From a bacterium (GTDB lineage Bacteria; Chloroflexota; Anaerolineae; Caldilineales; Caldilineaceae): a stretch of DNA of 64,000 nucleotides. Positions 18,122 to 27,712 of this stretch are shown here, piece by piece. The notes beneath the pieces were generated by a model. It saw nothing but the letters and a program-made list of their open reading frames with translations. It searched no databases and had not been told where the DNA came from. Position 1 is the stretch's first letter; each line of letters begins with the position of its first letter. The stretch lies in the NCBI GenBank assembly GCA_016124945.1, contig WGMT01000069.1, positions 1-64,000 on the forward strand, read 5' to 3'. Both the position numbers and the translations under genes were made by a program.

Positions 18122-19006
18122 CTACTCAAAATACTTGCCCAACAGAAGATCCAGCCGCTCCACCACGCCCGCGGGGACTGCCGCTTTGTGGGTGATGATG
18201 GCGTCTTGCAGGGCGGCGGCGTGTGGTGAAGGACCGGCATCGGCGAGGAGGGCGATGGCGTTGGCCACGGCCTCTTTCGCTACCCCGGCGTTGTGCATCA
18301 ACGTGCGGATCACCGCCTCAACGGTGACAGCCTCTTCCGTCTCATGCCAGACGTCGTAATCGGTGACATGCGCCATTACCGCGTAGGACATCTCTGCCTC
18401 GCGCGCCAGTTGCGCTTCGGGTGTGGTGGTCATGCCGATAATATCCATGCCCCACTGCCGGTAGGTGAAGCTTTCGGCTTTGGTGCTGAAACGTGGCCCT
18501 TCGATGGTAATGAAGTTGCCGCCGCTGTGTACTTCTGCACTGGTCTGCCGCACTGCTTTGTAGCAGACGTCGCTGAGGAAATCACAAAACGGGTGCGCTA
18601 CGCTGATGTGTACCACCAACCCGTCGGTGCCCACTTCGGGATCGTCGAAGAAGCTGAGCGGCCGCCCACGTGTGTTGTCGAACAACTGATGCGGAATCAC
18701 AATGTGGCCGGGATGGATGCGTTCGCGCAAACTGCCACAGGCGCTGACGCCAATCAAATATTCCACCCCCAGCATCTTGAAACCGTAGATGTTGGCGCGC
18801 TGGTTCAACCGCGTCGGGCTGATGCGATGTCCTCGGCCATGTCGCGCCAGGAAGACCACACGCTGCCCATGCAACGTCCCCACCACATAGGCATCCGACG
18901 GCGCACCGAACGGCGTATCCAGCGTGATTTCCTCTACGTCGGTCAGCGCCTCCATCTGGTAGACGCCGCTGCCACCAATCACGCCGAAGCGAATGGGATC
19001 GGTCAT
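18122..19006 (-). CDS. mtnP: S-methyl-5'-thioadenosine phosphorylase
   Basis: 294 residues. Phosphorolysis of methylthioadenosine to adenine and methylthioribose-1-phosphate in methionine salvage. Visible family blocks: GVIGGSGVY (near 8), FLARHGRGH (phosphate-binding, near 57), RANIYGFKMLG, SACGSLRE and EGPRFSTKAES (near 174), and MTTTPEAQLAREAEM with purine-site residues. Length fits the family. ATG at 19006 follows GAGGAG; the upstream ATG at 19048 is rejected. It is the last gene of a minus-strand operon (hypothetical, membrane protein, formerly thioesterase). Confidence 0.93.
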   Translation of the reverse strand: MTDPIRFGVIGGSGVYQMEALTDVEEITLDTPFGAPSDAYVVGTLHGQRVVFLARHGRGHRISPTRLNQRANIYGFKMLGVEYLIGVSACGSLRERIHPGHIVIPHQLFDNTRGRPLSFFDDPEVGTDGLVVHISVAHPFCDFLSDVCYKAVRQTSAEVHSGGNFITIEGPRFSTKAESFTYRQWGMDIIGMTTTPEAQLAREAEMSYAVMAHVTDYDVWHETEEAVTVEAVIRTLMHNAGVAKEAVANAIALLADAGPSPHAAALQDAIITHKAAVPAGVVERLDLLLGKYFE

Positions 19007-19061
19007 GTTGTGCTCCTCAGAATGATTTTTGATTGACGATAATCGCAAATCGTAAATTCTC

Positions 19062-19535
19062 TTATCTTGTTGGTAAAAAGCCTGCCGCCACAGCCAATCC
19101 GTCTTCGCGGCGCACGCGCACGGGGAGGCGGATGCGCCGCAGCACGCCGTTTTCGTCGAGGGTGACTTCGGCGCGGCGACGTTCGGCGCGTTCCGGGTCG
19201 ACGCCGGTGAGATTGGGCCAGAGCGAGAAGTAGGCGTACTGCGCGCCTTCGTCGTAGGTGACCACGCCTGAGGGGACGGCTTCGCCTTCTTCGATAGGCA
19301 CTTCAGGCCAGTTGGCGCGCAGCCAGCGGCCCAGCCCTAATAATTTGTTATCGGCCACGAGTATCCCCATCAACTGCCGGTTGTTGGGGTTGAGCAGCGC
19401 GGTGACGGCCATCCGCACTGTATTCGTCTTTTGGGGCCGCCCGCTGACGTTGACACGCAGGTCGATCACGTCGTGTGATTGGAGCCAGATGGCGCGGATC
19501 AGGACGCTGTACGCCTTGAGGGTAGACTGATTCAA
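19062..19535 (-). CDS. Conserved hypothetical protein
   Basis: 157 residues, no family recognised, no signal peptide or membrane helix. Predicted mixed alpha/beta. It starts with TTG at 19535, with GGAAG 6 nt upstream, and overlaps the stop of the upstream membrane-protein gene by 3 bases (TTGA), implying translational coupling. Function unknown. Confidence 0.72.
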   Translation of the reverse strand: MNQSTLKAYSVLIRAIWLQSHDVIDLRVNVSGRPQKTNTVRMAVTALLNPNNRQLMGILVADNKLLGLGRWLRANWPEVPIEEGEAVPSGVVTYDEGAQYAYFSLWPNLTGVDPERAERRRAEVTLDENGVLRRIRLPVRVRREDGLAVAAGFLPTR

Positions 19536-20233
19536 AATTGACTTCCTTTGTCCATAGTTTTTTTAGGAAAAGACATCACCAACAGGGCTACTGGCAGCGC
19601 AAGCAGCCCAAGGATCATCATCCACATGCCCCAGCCTGGGGTGATGGCGTGTGTATAAATCGTTTCGATGGCGGGCCGGACGCGCCAGAACTGCACCACC
19701 GGCACAATCAGCGCCGTCACTGCCACACCCGCCGGGATCAGGCCCAGGAGGGATCTCGGCAGCAGCGCCAGGATTGGGCTGATCGACACTGTCCCCAGGC
19801 AAGAGATGAGGAGCAGCATCTGCAATCGAAATTCGGGGCTGCTCAACACGGCCGGTGACCAGGCCGGCGGCAACAGGTTCAACGCGGCAACGGTTGCGAT
19901 TCCCAAAAATAAGAGCTTGACCGGCCAGGGGTAGCACAAGTCGCGGTGGTAGGCGTTGAGGCTGAGGGCGAGGCTGACAGCGACCAACGGCAGATAGAAG
20001 CCTTCGCGCCAGACGCTGAGTTCGCCGCTGCGGATAGGATGCAAAAATTTAACGTACTCAGCCAAGTCGAGGCCGGTGACCACCAGGCCGGCGGCGGCGT
20101 GTGGCACCCATGGCCCAACATAACCGGCAAAGGCGACCACGGCAGCCAGCGGCAACAGTAGACGCGGCCATAGGGGCACTCTGCTTGGCTGGGCTGCGGT
20201 GGTTGGGCGCAAAGTTGACGTCACGGCGTTCAT
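19532..20233 (-). CDS. Polytopic membrane protein of unknown function
   Basis: 233 residues with about six hydrophobic helices (for example 18-45, 80-97, 108-125, 142-160, 163-185, 205-226). No catalytic motif recognised. The ATG at 20233 lies 7 bp downstream of the stop of the split thioesterase gene, so in the uninterrupted state it would have been second in that operon. The longer frame to 20368 overlaps the thioesterase and is rejected. Confidence 0.72.
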   Translation of the reverse strand: MNAVTSTLRPTTAAQPSRVPLWPRLLLPLAAVVAFAGYVGPWVPHAAAGLVVTGLDLAEYVKFLHPIRSGELSVWREGFYLPLVAVSLALSLNAYHRDLCYPWPVKLLFLGIATVAALNLLPPAWSPAVLSSPEFRLQMLLLISCLGTVSISPILALLPRSLLGLIPAGVAVTALIVPVVQFWRVRPAIETIYTHAITPGWGMWMMILGLLALPVALLVMSFPKKTMDKGSQF

Positions 20234-20240
20234 GGTGGGG

Positions 20241-20453
20241 TTAGCGTCCTGCCTGTTTGAGGCGATGTGCCTGTCGGGCGCGTCCTTCGTCGAAGCGGCG
20301 GCGTTCTGAGTCGCTGGTGAGTTCCAGTCGCGGCACTTCGGTGGGCTGTCCTTGCTCGTTGAGGGCAACGTAGATGAAGTAGGCGCTGTTGGTGTGAAAG
20401 CGCTCCCCTGTGAGCAGATTTTCGGCTTCTACACGTACTTCGATTTCGATGCT
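20241..20453 (-). pseudogene. Acyl-CoA thioesterase, C-terminal fragment (split by the mobile element)
   Basis: About 70 codons from AGC-ATC-GAA onward (SIEIEVRVEAENL ... ARQAHRLKQ) form the second half of a hotdog acyl-CoA thioesterase. Upstream of 20453 homology stops abruptly and the frame enters element DNA, where an ATG at 20519 could give a 92-residue chimera lacking the active site. The first half lies at 27734-28008. Joining at the shared ATGCT core gives 483 nt, an intact 160-residue protein. Confidence 0.85.
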
Positions 20454-20473
20454 GGTGTTATTGGGATGACCAG
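20449..20473. other. Left attachment junction (att site half)
   Basis: Core ATGCT at 20449-20453 matches the right-junction core at 27734-27738. ACCAG at 20469-20473, 20 bp inside, mirrors CTGGT at 27713-27717 in the right end, which would place an inverted pair about 22 bp either side of the crossover in the reconstructed circular form. This fits the dyad layout of large serine integrase att sites. Confidence 0.65.
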
Positions 20474-20687
20474 AGTAATTCACTGGGGGTATTAAGTTGT
20501 GGTTATTGGAGGAATCCATAAGAGATAGTCTTGTGTTTGTAGCGAAAAAATGCGCAAGGTGCTTTGTGCGTAAGCGAGCGGCGGGTTTTTTGCTGTAATG
20601 GTGAATTTTTTATTAAAAAATCAACGTTCATGTCTGCTGTTTTTAATAGCTCTGACCACGGCAAACGCCCGACTAGATAAGGAACAT

Positions 20688-21194
20688 TTATCCGACGCGA
20701 AACTGATTCATCTCTTCTTCTATGCCTTTACGCAGTGCCATCAGCTTTTGGGCATAGCTGTGAAGCATTCGATCCTTATCGGTTTCTGGCTCCCAGGACG
20801 GAACTGGACTTGGCTCACCTGCCTGATTAACTGCGACAAAGACAATGATGCAGTGCGTAGTTTTTTGTCGTTTAGGCTGCTTTGGATCAGCAGCATATAC
20901 ATCTATGGCGATGTGCATACTGGTGCGACCGGTATAAATAAGCGTGGCTTGTATCTCAACCAAATTGCCAATTCGAATGGGGTGATAGAAGCGGATGCCA
21001 CTGACGTAGATTGTTACACAAGATTGGCCACTCCAGCCAGCCGCACAGGTATAACCAGCTTCATCAATCCATTTCATGACAGAACCACCATGCACGTTAC
21101 CAGCCAGGTTGATCTCACTTGGTCCAGCTAGAAAGCGCAAGGTGATTGATCGCTGAGATTGTTCCATTTCCCCACCATAACTGGCTGATGACAT
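20688..21194 (-). CDS. Element-borne acyl-CoA thioesterase (hotdog fold)
   Basis: 168 residues, complete single hotdog domain: LAGNVHGGSVMKWIDEAG (about 30-47; HGG and the acidic catalytic Asp) and YTGRTSMHIAIDVYA (about 87-101). It hydrolyses acyl-CoA thioesters in the cytoplasm. It is only distantly similar to the split host gene (which has GRITYVGRTS at the equivalent position), so it is not a recent duplicate. Lying inside the element, in the same orientation as the interrupted gene, it could replace the lost activity. No strong Shine-Dalgarno precedes the ATG at 21194; the internal ATG at 21167 is an alternative. Confidence 0.85.
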   Translation of the reverse strand: MSSASYGGEMEQSQRSITLRFLAGPSEINLAGNVHGGSVMKWIDEAGYTCAAGWSGQSCVTIYVSGIRFYHPIRIGNLVEIQATLIYTGRTSMHIAIDVYAADPKQPKRQKTTHCIIVFVAVNQAGEPSPVPSWEPETDKDRMLHSYAQKLMALRKGIEEEMNQFRVG

Positions 21195-21350
21195 TTGTGT
21201 ATAAGATCACCCAATACCACTTGGCATTATGTAGTGAGACTTCTTATGCTGTCAACTTCTACCCCACTATCAGGGGTTATCAATCAAAGTATCTTTGGTA
21301 GAGGACAGTATGTGCCAATAGGAGTAAAGTAGCCAATTACCTATAAAGAA

Positions 21351-21374
21351 GACGCCGACTTGGTGATCGGCGTC
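21351..21374 (-). terminator. Likely terminator of the recombinase gene
   Basis: Arms GACGCCGA (21351-21358) and TCGGCGTC (21367-21374). Read on the minus strand a TTCTTTAT tract follows, 55 bp past the recombinase stop. Confidence 0.6.
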
Positions 21375-21428
21375 CTCGTGTCTTTCGGAAAAGAAGGCTC
21401 TCACTCGGTATAACACCGGTTAGGCAAA

Positions 21429-22916
21429 TCAAATCAATGTAATATCAATCTCGTCCGTCAAAACTATTTTGAAGTGGTCGCGCAGCCACTGACGCACCAT
21501 AAGTGGCTTTTCATATCGCAACTCAAGCATTCTCAAGCCGGACTGCTGAATCTCCTGGATGCGCGACTCTGGAATGTTCCGATCTTCAAGATCAGACATC
21601 TTTTCGGTCAATTGTTCTAAATCGGCTGTGAGGTGTTCGATCGACTTTTGTTTTGCCTTCATCCTGGCCCGGATCTGGTTGGCAGTCGTTAGCCCAGCCT
21701 CAAGGCGATTGAATAACCGATCGATAGCTTTGCCCACGCGCTCGATCGACGACTGCTTGTCTTTGATTTCTGCAAGAACCCGCTGTTTCTCTTCGTCGAT
21801 ATCGTCTTTGACTATAAAGTCATCAGGGCCTACGTCGATGACGTACTGGATGGTTGTTCTCAGTGCTTCGACAATGGACAACTCACTCACGTTCAACTTA
21901 CACGCTTTGCACCGAGCATAGAGATGGTTGCCTTTACTCTTTCTCACCGATGAGCCAACCATCGCGTGTCCACAATAACCACACGTACATGCTGCTGGAA
22001 CAGCGTAATTAGGTCGCTTCCCACGCTTGCGTGATTCGATCAATTGCTCGACACGCTGCGCCGTCTCTTCAGTAATCAATGGAGGGTAAACACCGAGAAA
22101 GGACTCTTCAGGCTGAAGGCCGCGTCGATTGATAGTCATCGTACCAGCATAAAAACTGGCTCGGTTGATTAGTTCAAAGATACTTGTTTCGGACCAGTTA
22201 CTGCCGCGCGGGGAAGGAATACCCTCTACTGTGAGAAATTCGGCGATTTGGACACGACTGATTTCGTCATTCACGTACATGTCGAACACCCTGCGAACGA
22301 CATCACCTTCTAATGGGTTGATTACGACCCGCCTGTTGCCATTCGTATCATATGACCAGTCGTAACCGTATGGCCACTTGCCAAGATAGATCCTGCCGCT
22401 GCGAGCTGCGTGGGTTCGGCCTTCTCTGGAACGCCGCCCAATCTCTCTGTCCTCACGACCGCCGCTCCAGGCGCCAAAAATGCCCGAGATTCGGTAGGCT
22501 TCATCATTTCTGAGAAGCGAAGCGTCAATGGTGCTGGGGATCGCCTCTCTAACAACAACGGCAATGCCATGATCCAGGCAAAAATCGCGAACGCTGATGA
22601 CTAATGACTCTGCGCGACCGAGGCGGTCCCACTTGTGAGCAACCAATAGATGGAATGCTTTTGCTTCGATCATCTTCCTGAGCCTGGCATAGGCCGGATA
22701 TACCTTAGTCGCTTGATCAAAAAGTGTAATTCGTCTCGAATGAGCTACCTGCAATTCTTCGAGCAACACGCCGGTCTTGCCCGGATAGCGAGTCGAAATC
22801 GAATCGATAAACTCTCGATTCCCTTGGCTCTGGTTCGGCAATGAAATAAGTGTGCTCCCTGCCTGCTCTTCGCTGGACACAGCGATCCAGGACACGCATA
22901 AAACAATTTTATCCAT
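21429..22916 (-). CDS. Large serine recombinase (site-specific integrase)
   Basis: 495 residues. N-terminal resolvase domain (about 5-160): VSSEEQ at 13-18 matches the canonical VSTxxQ block, making Ser14 the predicted nucleophile, and HKWDRLGR is near 113. A Recombinase domain follows (about 190-290; GKWPYGYDW, VRRVFDMY), then a zinc ribbon (CTCGYCGHAM ... ARCKACK, about 310-345) and a long charged coiled coil (about 370-450). This is the full architecture of phage/ICE-type integrases acting at att sites. It should catalyse integration of the surrounding element, with the ATGCT core as the likely crossover region. Confidence 0.92.
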   Translation of the reverse strand: MDKIVLCVSWIAVSSEEQAGSTLISLPNQSQGNREFIDSISTRYPGKTGVLLEELQVAHSRRITLFDQATKVYPAYARLRKMIEAKAFHLLVAHKWDRLGRAESLVISVRDFCLDHGIAVVVREAIPSTIDASLLRNDEAYRISGIFGAWSGGREDREIGRRSREGRTHAARSGRIYLGKWPYGYDWSYDTNGNRRVVINPLEGDVVRRVFDMYVNDEISRVQIAEFLTVEGIPSPRGSNWSETSIFELINRASFYAGTMTINRRGLQPEESFLGVYPPLITEETAQRVEQLIESRKRGKRPNYAVPAACTCGYCGHAMVGSSVRKSKGNHLYARCKACKLNVSELSIVEALRTTIQYVIDVGPDDFIVKDDIDEEKQRVLAEIKDKQSSIERVGKAIDRLFNRLEAGLTTANQIRARMKAKQKSIEHLTADLEQLTEKMSDLEDRNIPESRIQEIQQSGLRMLELRYEKPLMVRQWLRDHFKIVLTDEIDITLI

Positions 22917-23113
22917 CGGTGTTGTATATAGTTTTTGTGTAACCAGATTTAGTGTGACACGTCTTCTTGGCTAGGAACGAGATCCAAGTGAAAGCGATAA
23001 ATCCAGACGAACTTTAATTGGCAGAATTGAAAAAAGAGATGTGTGCACAAATACCGCTGCTCGACGCACTGTGTACGCATCTCTCACTGAGGAAAAGACC
23101 TTTTGTCGGACGC

Positions 23114-23347
23114 CTAGGTCTTGGACCCTAATTCAATGTTGCTATCTTCATCGTCTTGATCCCTTTGCGAGATTAACGCTGTCAATGCGTCGTCTAACAA
23201 ATCCAGACGCCCAGCTTTTTCCAGTTTGTCGTAAAGCTCCACGAGTTTAGGATCGATCTCATCAGATTGGCCCGAACTCGTATTCGATTCCAGCCGACGA
23301 ATAGTTGCCGCAATGCGCGTGAGATCTTTCTGTCTACGACTGCTCAT
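23114..23347 (-). CDS. Small charged protein upstream of the recombinase
   Basis: 77 residues from ATG at 23347 (AGGAG 11 nt upstream); an 85-residue version starts at 23371. Helical and highly charged (SRRQKDLTRIAATIRRLE ... LVELYDKLEKAGRLDLLDDALTALI). No family recognised. Position before the recombinase on the same strand makes a regulatory or directionality role possible, but that is inference only. Confidence 0.55.
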   Translation of the reverse strand: MSSRRQKDLTRIAATIRRLESNTSSGQSDEIDPKLVELYDKLEKAGRLDLLDDALTALISQRDQDDEDSNIELGSKT

Positions 23348-23714
23348 GTTGGTGAAGGCTCCTGTAGCCATATGTTCGGCGATTAACTCATACTCGTTTT
23401 ACAAACTGTACTGTAACTGTGTAACGTATTTGCATACAATCATGTTAGCAGAAATACTAAATGTAGTAATAGGTGTGATAACCTACGGCGAGGCGGTTTG
23501 AAATGCTATTTCGCCTTTGGTTGGCCCTCTGACTTTCACATTTGGAATTCCTGCGTTTTCTTAGAGCGTTTGCGATACATTTGGCCCTAAGTTATACTCT
23601 CGGCAGCCGGAACGGTAACTCATATCGCAAAACACTTCCTTCAATGCTTTCCGGCTACCCCTCTGATACTCGCCAGCGTATTTTGCGCGCAAGAAGAAAC
23701 CGAACGAATCATCT
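23348..23714. other. Divergent intergenic region of the element
   Basis: 367 bp, AT-richer than the flanks, between the small ORF (-) and the MmeI-like gene (+). It should hold promoters for both. A weak -35/-10-like pair for the plus strand starts at about 23428 (TTGCAT, then AATACT 17 bp on). No gene seen. Confidence 0.4.
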
Positions 23715-26516
23715 ATGAACTTATCACCGCAAGAATTTGTCGCCAAGTGGCGCGGCGTGACACAGAAAGAGCGGTCGGTGTCGCAGTCGCATTTCAATGA
23801 TCTTTGTCGTCTGGTGGGTCACGCGACGCCGATTGAGGCCGATCCTACGGGTAAGTGGTTCGCTTTCGAAGCCGGGGCGGACAAGCTCGGCGGTGGCCAG
23901 GGCTGGGCCGATGTGTGGATGCGTGGTCACTTCGGTTGGGAGTATAAGGGCAAGCACGCCGATTTGGACAAGGCGTATCAACAACTCTTGCGCTATCGAG
24001 AATCTTTGCAGAATCCGCCGTTGCTGATTGTCTCCGACATCGACCGCATTGTGATCCATACCAACTTTACCAACACGGTGAAGCAGGTGATCCCCATCAC
24101 TTTCGACGACTTGCTGACGCCGGACGGACTGCGCAAACTGAAGGACGTCTTCTTTGCGCCGGATGCGTTTAAGTCGCCCCAGACGACGGAAGCGGTGACG
24201 CGCCAGGCGGCACAAGATTTTGCGAAGCTGGCCGACCTGTTGCGCAGTCAGGGGCATGAGCCGCAGCGGATTGCTCACTTTTCGATCCGGCTGCTGTTCT
24301 GTCTCTTCGCAGAAGACATTGGCCTGCTGCCGGATCACATCTTCTCGAAGATGGTAGACCGTACGCGCATGCACCCTGAACAGTTTACGGGGTTGGTACG
24401 CCAACTGTTCGACGCGATGGCGAAGGGCGGATGGTTTGGCATGGAGCGGATCGACCATTTCAACGGTGGCCTGTTCGACGATGACAGTGTGCTGCCGTTG
24501 AACTATGACGGTATGGACATTTTGGGGCGTGTCTGCCGATTGGATTGGAGCAGCATTGAGCCGTCGATCCTGGGGACGTTGTTTGAACGTAGCCTTGATC
24601 CGTCCAAGCGGTCGCAGTTGGGAGCGCATTACACAAGCAAAGAGGACATTCTGCTGATTGTGGAGCCGGTGCTGATGGCCCCGCTACGGCGGCGGTGGGT
24701 GGAAGTACAGGCGACGGCGCGGGACCTGGCTGCGAAGCGAGACCAGGCGGGGAGCCGGTCGGCGGCGTCGCGGTATGTCAATGAGTTGGAGAAGGTGCTG
24801 CGCGACTTTGCCGACGAACTGGCGGCGGTGCGTGTCCTCGATCCGGCGTGTGGTAGCGCCAACTTCCTCTATGTGGCGCTGCGGCAGTTGCTCGACTTGT
24901 GGAAAGAGGTGGCGGTGCTGGGCGCTGAGTTGGGGCTAACGATGATGCTGCCGTTGTCTGGCGCGTCACCGTCACCGGCGCAGTTATATGGAATTGAGAT
25001 CAACCCGTATGCGTTTGAGTTGGCCCAGGCGACGATCTGGATTGGGTATATTCAGTGGTTACACGAGAACGGGTATGGTGCGCCCAGTGAGCCGATTCTG
25101 AAGCTGTTGGACAATATCAAGAATATGGACGCTGTGCTGGCGTTTGATGCGGATGGCAAGCCGTATGAACCGGAGTGGCCGGCGGCGGATGTGATCGTAG
25201 GGAATCCGCCATTTTTGGGAGGAAACAAGGTCCGGCAGGAGCTGGGAGACGAGTACGTAAACGCCTTATTTGCTTTGTACGATGAGCGAGTGCCTGCATT
25301 TGCTGATTTTGTCTGCTACTGGTTTGAGCGAGCTAGGAAGGCAATTGCGGATAGGGCCTTGGAACGTGCTGGTCTGCTCGCCACAAACTCTATTCGCGGC
25401 GGCGCAAATCGAGAGGTGCTTGAACGTATAAAACAATCCGGCGACATTTTCATGGCTTGGTCGGATCGTCCTTGGATTCTTGATGGCGCAGCGGTGCGTG
25501 TGTCAATGATAGGCCTTGATGATGGTCGAACGCTCTGCAAACACTTGAACGGCAGCGAAGTTAGTAGAATAAATGCAGACCTCACTTCTACCGACGCAGA
25601 CTTATCACGAGCCAAAGTTCTGAGCGAAAACGAGCACTTAGCCTATATGGGGATGTCGAAGAAGGGCCCGTTTGATATACCTTCGTTCATAGCAAAAGAG
25701 ATGCTTGATGCTCCGCTGAATCCGAATAGACGTCCAAATAGCGATGTCGTTCGCCCTATCGCCAACGGTATTGACATTACGCGCCGACCGCGAGGGATGT
25801 GGATTATCGACTTTGGAACTGATGCTTCTGAACATGAAGCATCCTACTTCGAACTACCGTTTGAATACTTGAAAACCAACGTGTATCCAGTGCGGGCTGA
25901 AAATCGGCGAGCCGCCTACAGAGATCGATGGTGGATGTTGGCAGAGTCTCGTCCCGGCCTCCGTCAAAGTATTGCTGATCTGACGCGCTACATTGCTACA
26001 CCGACGGTCGCAAAGTACCGACTGTTTGTTTGGCTTGACAGCAAAACCGTTCCTGATCAACAACTAATCGCTGTGGCTCGCGAGGACGACTATTTTTTCG
26101 GTGTGCTGCACTCTCGCCCCCATGAACTCTGGTCACTGCGCCAAGGCACATCACTCGAAGATCGTCCGCGCTATACTCCTACATCCACCTTTGAAACCTT
26201 CCCCTTTCCCTGGCCACCCGGCACCGAGCCAACTGATGATCCGCGCTTGCAGGCTATCGCCCAGGCAGCCAAGGAGCTGGTTGAATATCGCGACAACTGG
26301 CTGAATCCACAGGGTCTACCTGAAAAGGAATTGCAAAAGCGGACGCTGACCAATCTCTATAACGCCATGCCGACGTGGTTGAAAATGGCGCATGAGAAGT
26401 TGGACAATGCTGTCTTCGATGCGTATGGGTGGCCGTATGATCTGAGCGATGATGAGGTCCTGGCGCGGTTGTTGGCACTGAATTTGGAGAGGGCGACGGG
26501 GGAACGGTTGCTATGA
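23715..26516 (+). CDS. MmeI-like type IIL restriction-modification enzyme (single chain)
   Basis: 933 residues, close to the length of MmeI (919). N-terminal PD-(D/E)XK nuclease: Asp66 in WADVWM and Glu76-Tyr-Lys78 in WEYKGK, the same spacing as MmeI Asp70/Glu80/Lys82. A helical connector runs to about 300. The gamma-class N6-adenine methyltransferase has GAHYTS (303-308), motif I DPACGSANF (376-384, with Ala where many have Gly) and motif IV NPPF (497-500). The target-recognition domain (about 600-830) and C-terminal helical bundle follow. It should methylate one strand of its target and cut about two turns away. GC content and base usage dip between about 25200 and 26150, covering the recognition domain. 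Confidence 0.9.
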   Translation: MNLSPQEFVAKWRGVTQKERSVSQSHFNDLCRLVGHATPIEADPTGKWFAFEAGADKLGGGQGWADVWMRGHFGWEYKGKHADLDKAYQQLLRYRESLQNPPLLIVSDIDRIVIHTNFTNTVKQVIPITFDDLLTPDGLRKLKDVFFAPDAFKSPQTTEAVTRQAAQDFAKLADLLRSQGHEPQRIAHFSIRLLFCLFAEDIGLLPDHIFSKMVDRTRMHPEQFTGLVRQLFDAMAKGGWFGMERIDHFNGGLFDDDSVLPLNYDGMDILGRVCRLDWSSIEPSILGTLFERSLDPSKRSQLGAHYTSKEDILLIVEPVLMAPLRRRWVEVQATARDLAAKRDQAGSRSAASRYVNELEKVLRDFADELAAVRVLDPACGSANFLYVALRQLLDLWKEVAVLGAELGLTMMLPLSGASPSPAQLYGIEINPYAFELAQATIWIGYIQWLHENGYGAPSEPILKLLDNIKNMDAVLAFDADGKPYEPEWPAADVIVGNPPFLGGNKVRQELGDEYVNALFALYDERVPAFADFVCYWFERARKAIADRALERAGLLATNSIRGGANREVLERIKQSGDIFMAWSDRPWILDGAAVRVSMIGLDDGRTLCKHLNGSEVSRINADLTSTDADLSRAKVLSENEHLAYMGMSKKGPFDIPSFIAKEMLDAPLNPNRRPNSDVVRPIANGIDITRRPRGMWIIDFGTDASEHEASYFELPFEYLKTNVYPVRAENRRAAYRDRWWMLAESRPGLRQSIADLTRYIATPTVAKYRLFVWLDSKTVPDQQLIAVAREDDYFFGVLHSRPHELWSLRQGTSLEDRPRYTPTSTFETFPFPWPPGTEPTDDPRLQAIAQAAKELVEYRDNWLNPQGLPEKELQKRTLTNLYNAMPTWLKMAHEKLDNAVFDAYGWPYDLSDDEVLARLLALNLERATGERLL

Positions 26517-27277
26517 AGGGTTGCTTAAAAACAGCGTTCTTCATCCTCTTTTTCCCGATCACCATCCCCATCTGGCTCTGGCAGCGGGGATGGCCGGGCA
26601 AAGTCGGCGCGCTGCTGTTCGTTCTGGTCTTCGCCGTCGCCGTGGGTTCGATACCGACGCCGGAGGAACGGGTGGCGATAGACGCGAGGGCGACGGTGAT
26701 CGCCGGTTTCCCAACGGGCACGCCGACGCCGGTGCCAGCGGCTACGAATACAGCAGTGCCGGTAGTGGTCACAGTGACGCCGATTGTGGCGACGGATACA
26801 CCTGTGGTTATGGTAGCAGCGGTCTCGTTGCCGACGAGTACATCTGAGCCAGTCTTAATTCCCACGCTCACAGCGACACCGGTACTGACGGAGCAACAGC
26901 GGTTATACAGCGCAATCGAAGATGCGCTGAGGGAAGGGAATCGTGACTATCCCAGGTTGGGGGACGTCGGAAAAGTACTGGATGTAATCAATGTTCGATG
27001 GGCGCTTAATGATAATTTCCAGGTGCGAGACGGTGCGTTGCTGGATATGGTGGATATGCTTAAGGCAATCCAGTCGACGGGCATCAACTATTACATTGTA
27101 AACTTTGAAGGAACGTTTCCACTGATTGATGTCTATGGGAACAGCGCAGAGGAAACGGTGATGTGGGCAACGTTTGAGTCTGAAGAGGTGGACCGCATCA
27201 ACTGGGATCGGTTTCCTTGGAAGAACATACTGTTGATTGCCAGTACGACAAAGGAGCATCCGGCGTTGGCGGAGTAA
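26513..27277 (+). CDS. Membrane-anchored protein translationally coupled to the MmeI-like gene
   Basis: 254 residues. Two N-terminal hydrophobic segments (about 6-23 and 31-48), a Thr/Pro/Val-rich linker (about 65-125) and a soluble C-terminal domain (about 127-254; NRDYPRLGDVGKVLDVINVRWALNDNF). The ATG overlaps the methyltransferase stop (ATGA, 26513-26516), so translation is probably coupled. I do not recognise the C-terminal domain. Whether it works with the restriction enzyme or is simply co-transcribed cargo cannot be told from sequence. Confidence 0.78.
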   Translation: MKGCLKTAFFILFFPITIPIWLWQRGWPGKVGALLFVLVFAVAVGSIPTPEERVAIDARATVIAGFPTGTPTPVPAATNTAVPVVVTVTPIVATDTPVVMVAAVSLPTSTSEPVLIPTLTATPVLTEQQRLYSAIEDALREGNRDYPRLGDVGKVLDVINVRWALNDNFQVRDGALLDMVDMLKAIQSTGINYYIVNFEGTFPLIDVYGNSAEETVMWATFESEEVDRINWDRFPWKNILLIASTTKEHPALAE

Positions 27278-27382
27278 CTGATGCTGCTTTGCAAGCCAGC
27301 CATGATAGTCAGCAGTTGATGCCCGTATGACCTAAGATTAAGTAGATCGAATGATCTCTTTGCTTCTTGCCATTTTGAAGCG

Positions 27383-27415
27383 AAAACAAATCCCCCATCA
27401 CGGGGGATTTGTTTT
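27383..27415 (+). terminator. Intrinsic terminator of the MmeI-like operon
   Basis: A perfect 14-bp stem (27383-27396 / 27402-27415) with an ATCAC loop; the 3' arm ends in GTTTT. A 109-residue frame running straight through it (27351-27680) is judged spurious. Confidence 0.8.
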
Positions 27416-27712
27416 AGGCACTATGTGGAGCTACTGCAGAGAGACCAGCTTTACAAGCAGCATCAAATATTACCGCCGCACGGGTATGGCCCTTCTACCT
27501 GTGGTTGAAAATACGGGCTTTGAGCAAAGGCCCCAATCTGTACAAAATTTTCGAGACTTTACATTGTGTGCATTTGTGTCTCCTGGTAATTGCACAGAAG
27601 GACTTTTCGTTAGTCTCAGTTATCTATTTCTTGTCTGTGCTTCATGTGCTTTGACAATCTTATTCGAGTTGCTTCGCTGATTGTAAATAGCACATACGGA
27701 CCTTTAGAAGCA

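Noticed and set aside
27351..27680. 109-codon frame at the right end of the element
   Set aside because: It runs straight through a strong terminator hairpin, has no Shine-Dalgarno and resembles nothing.
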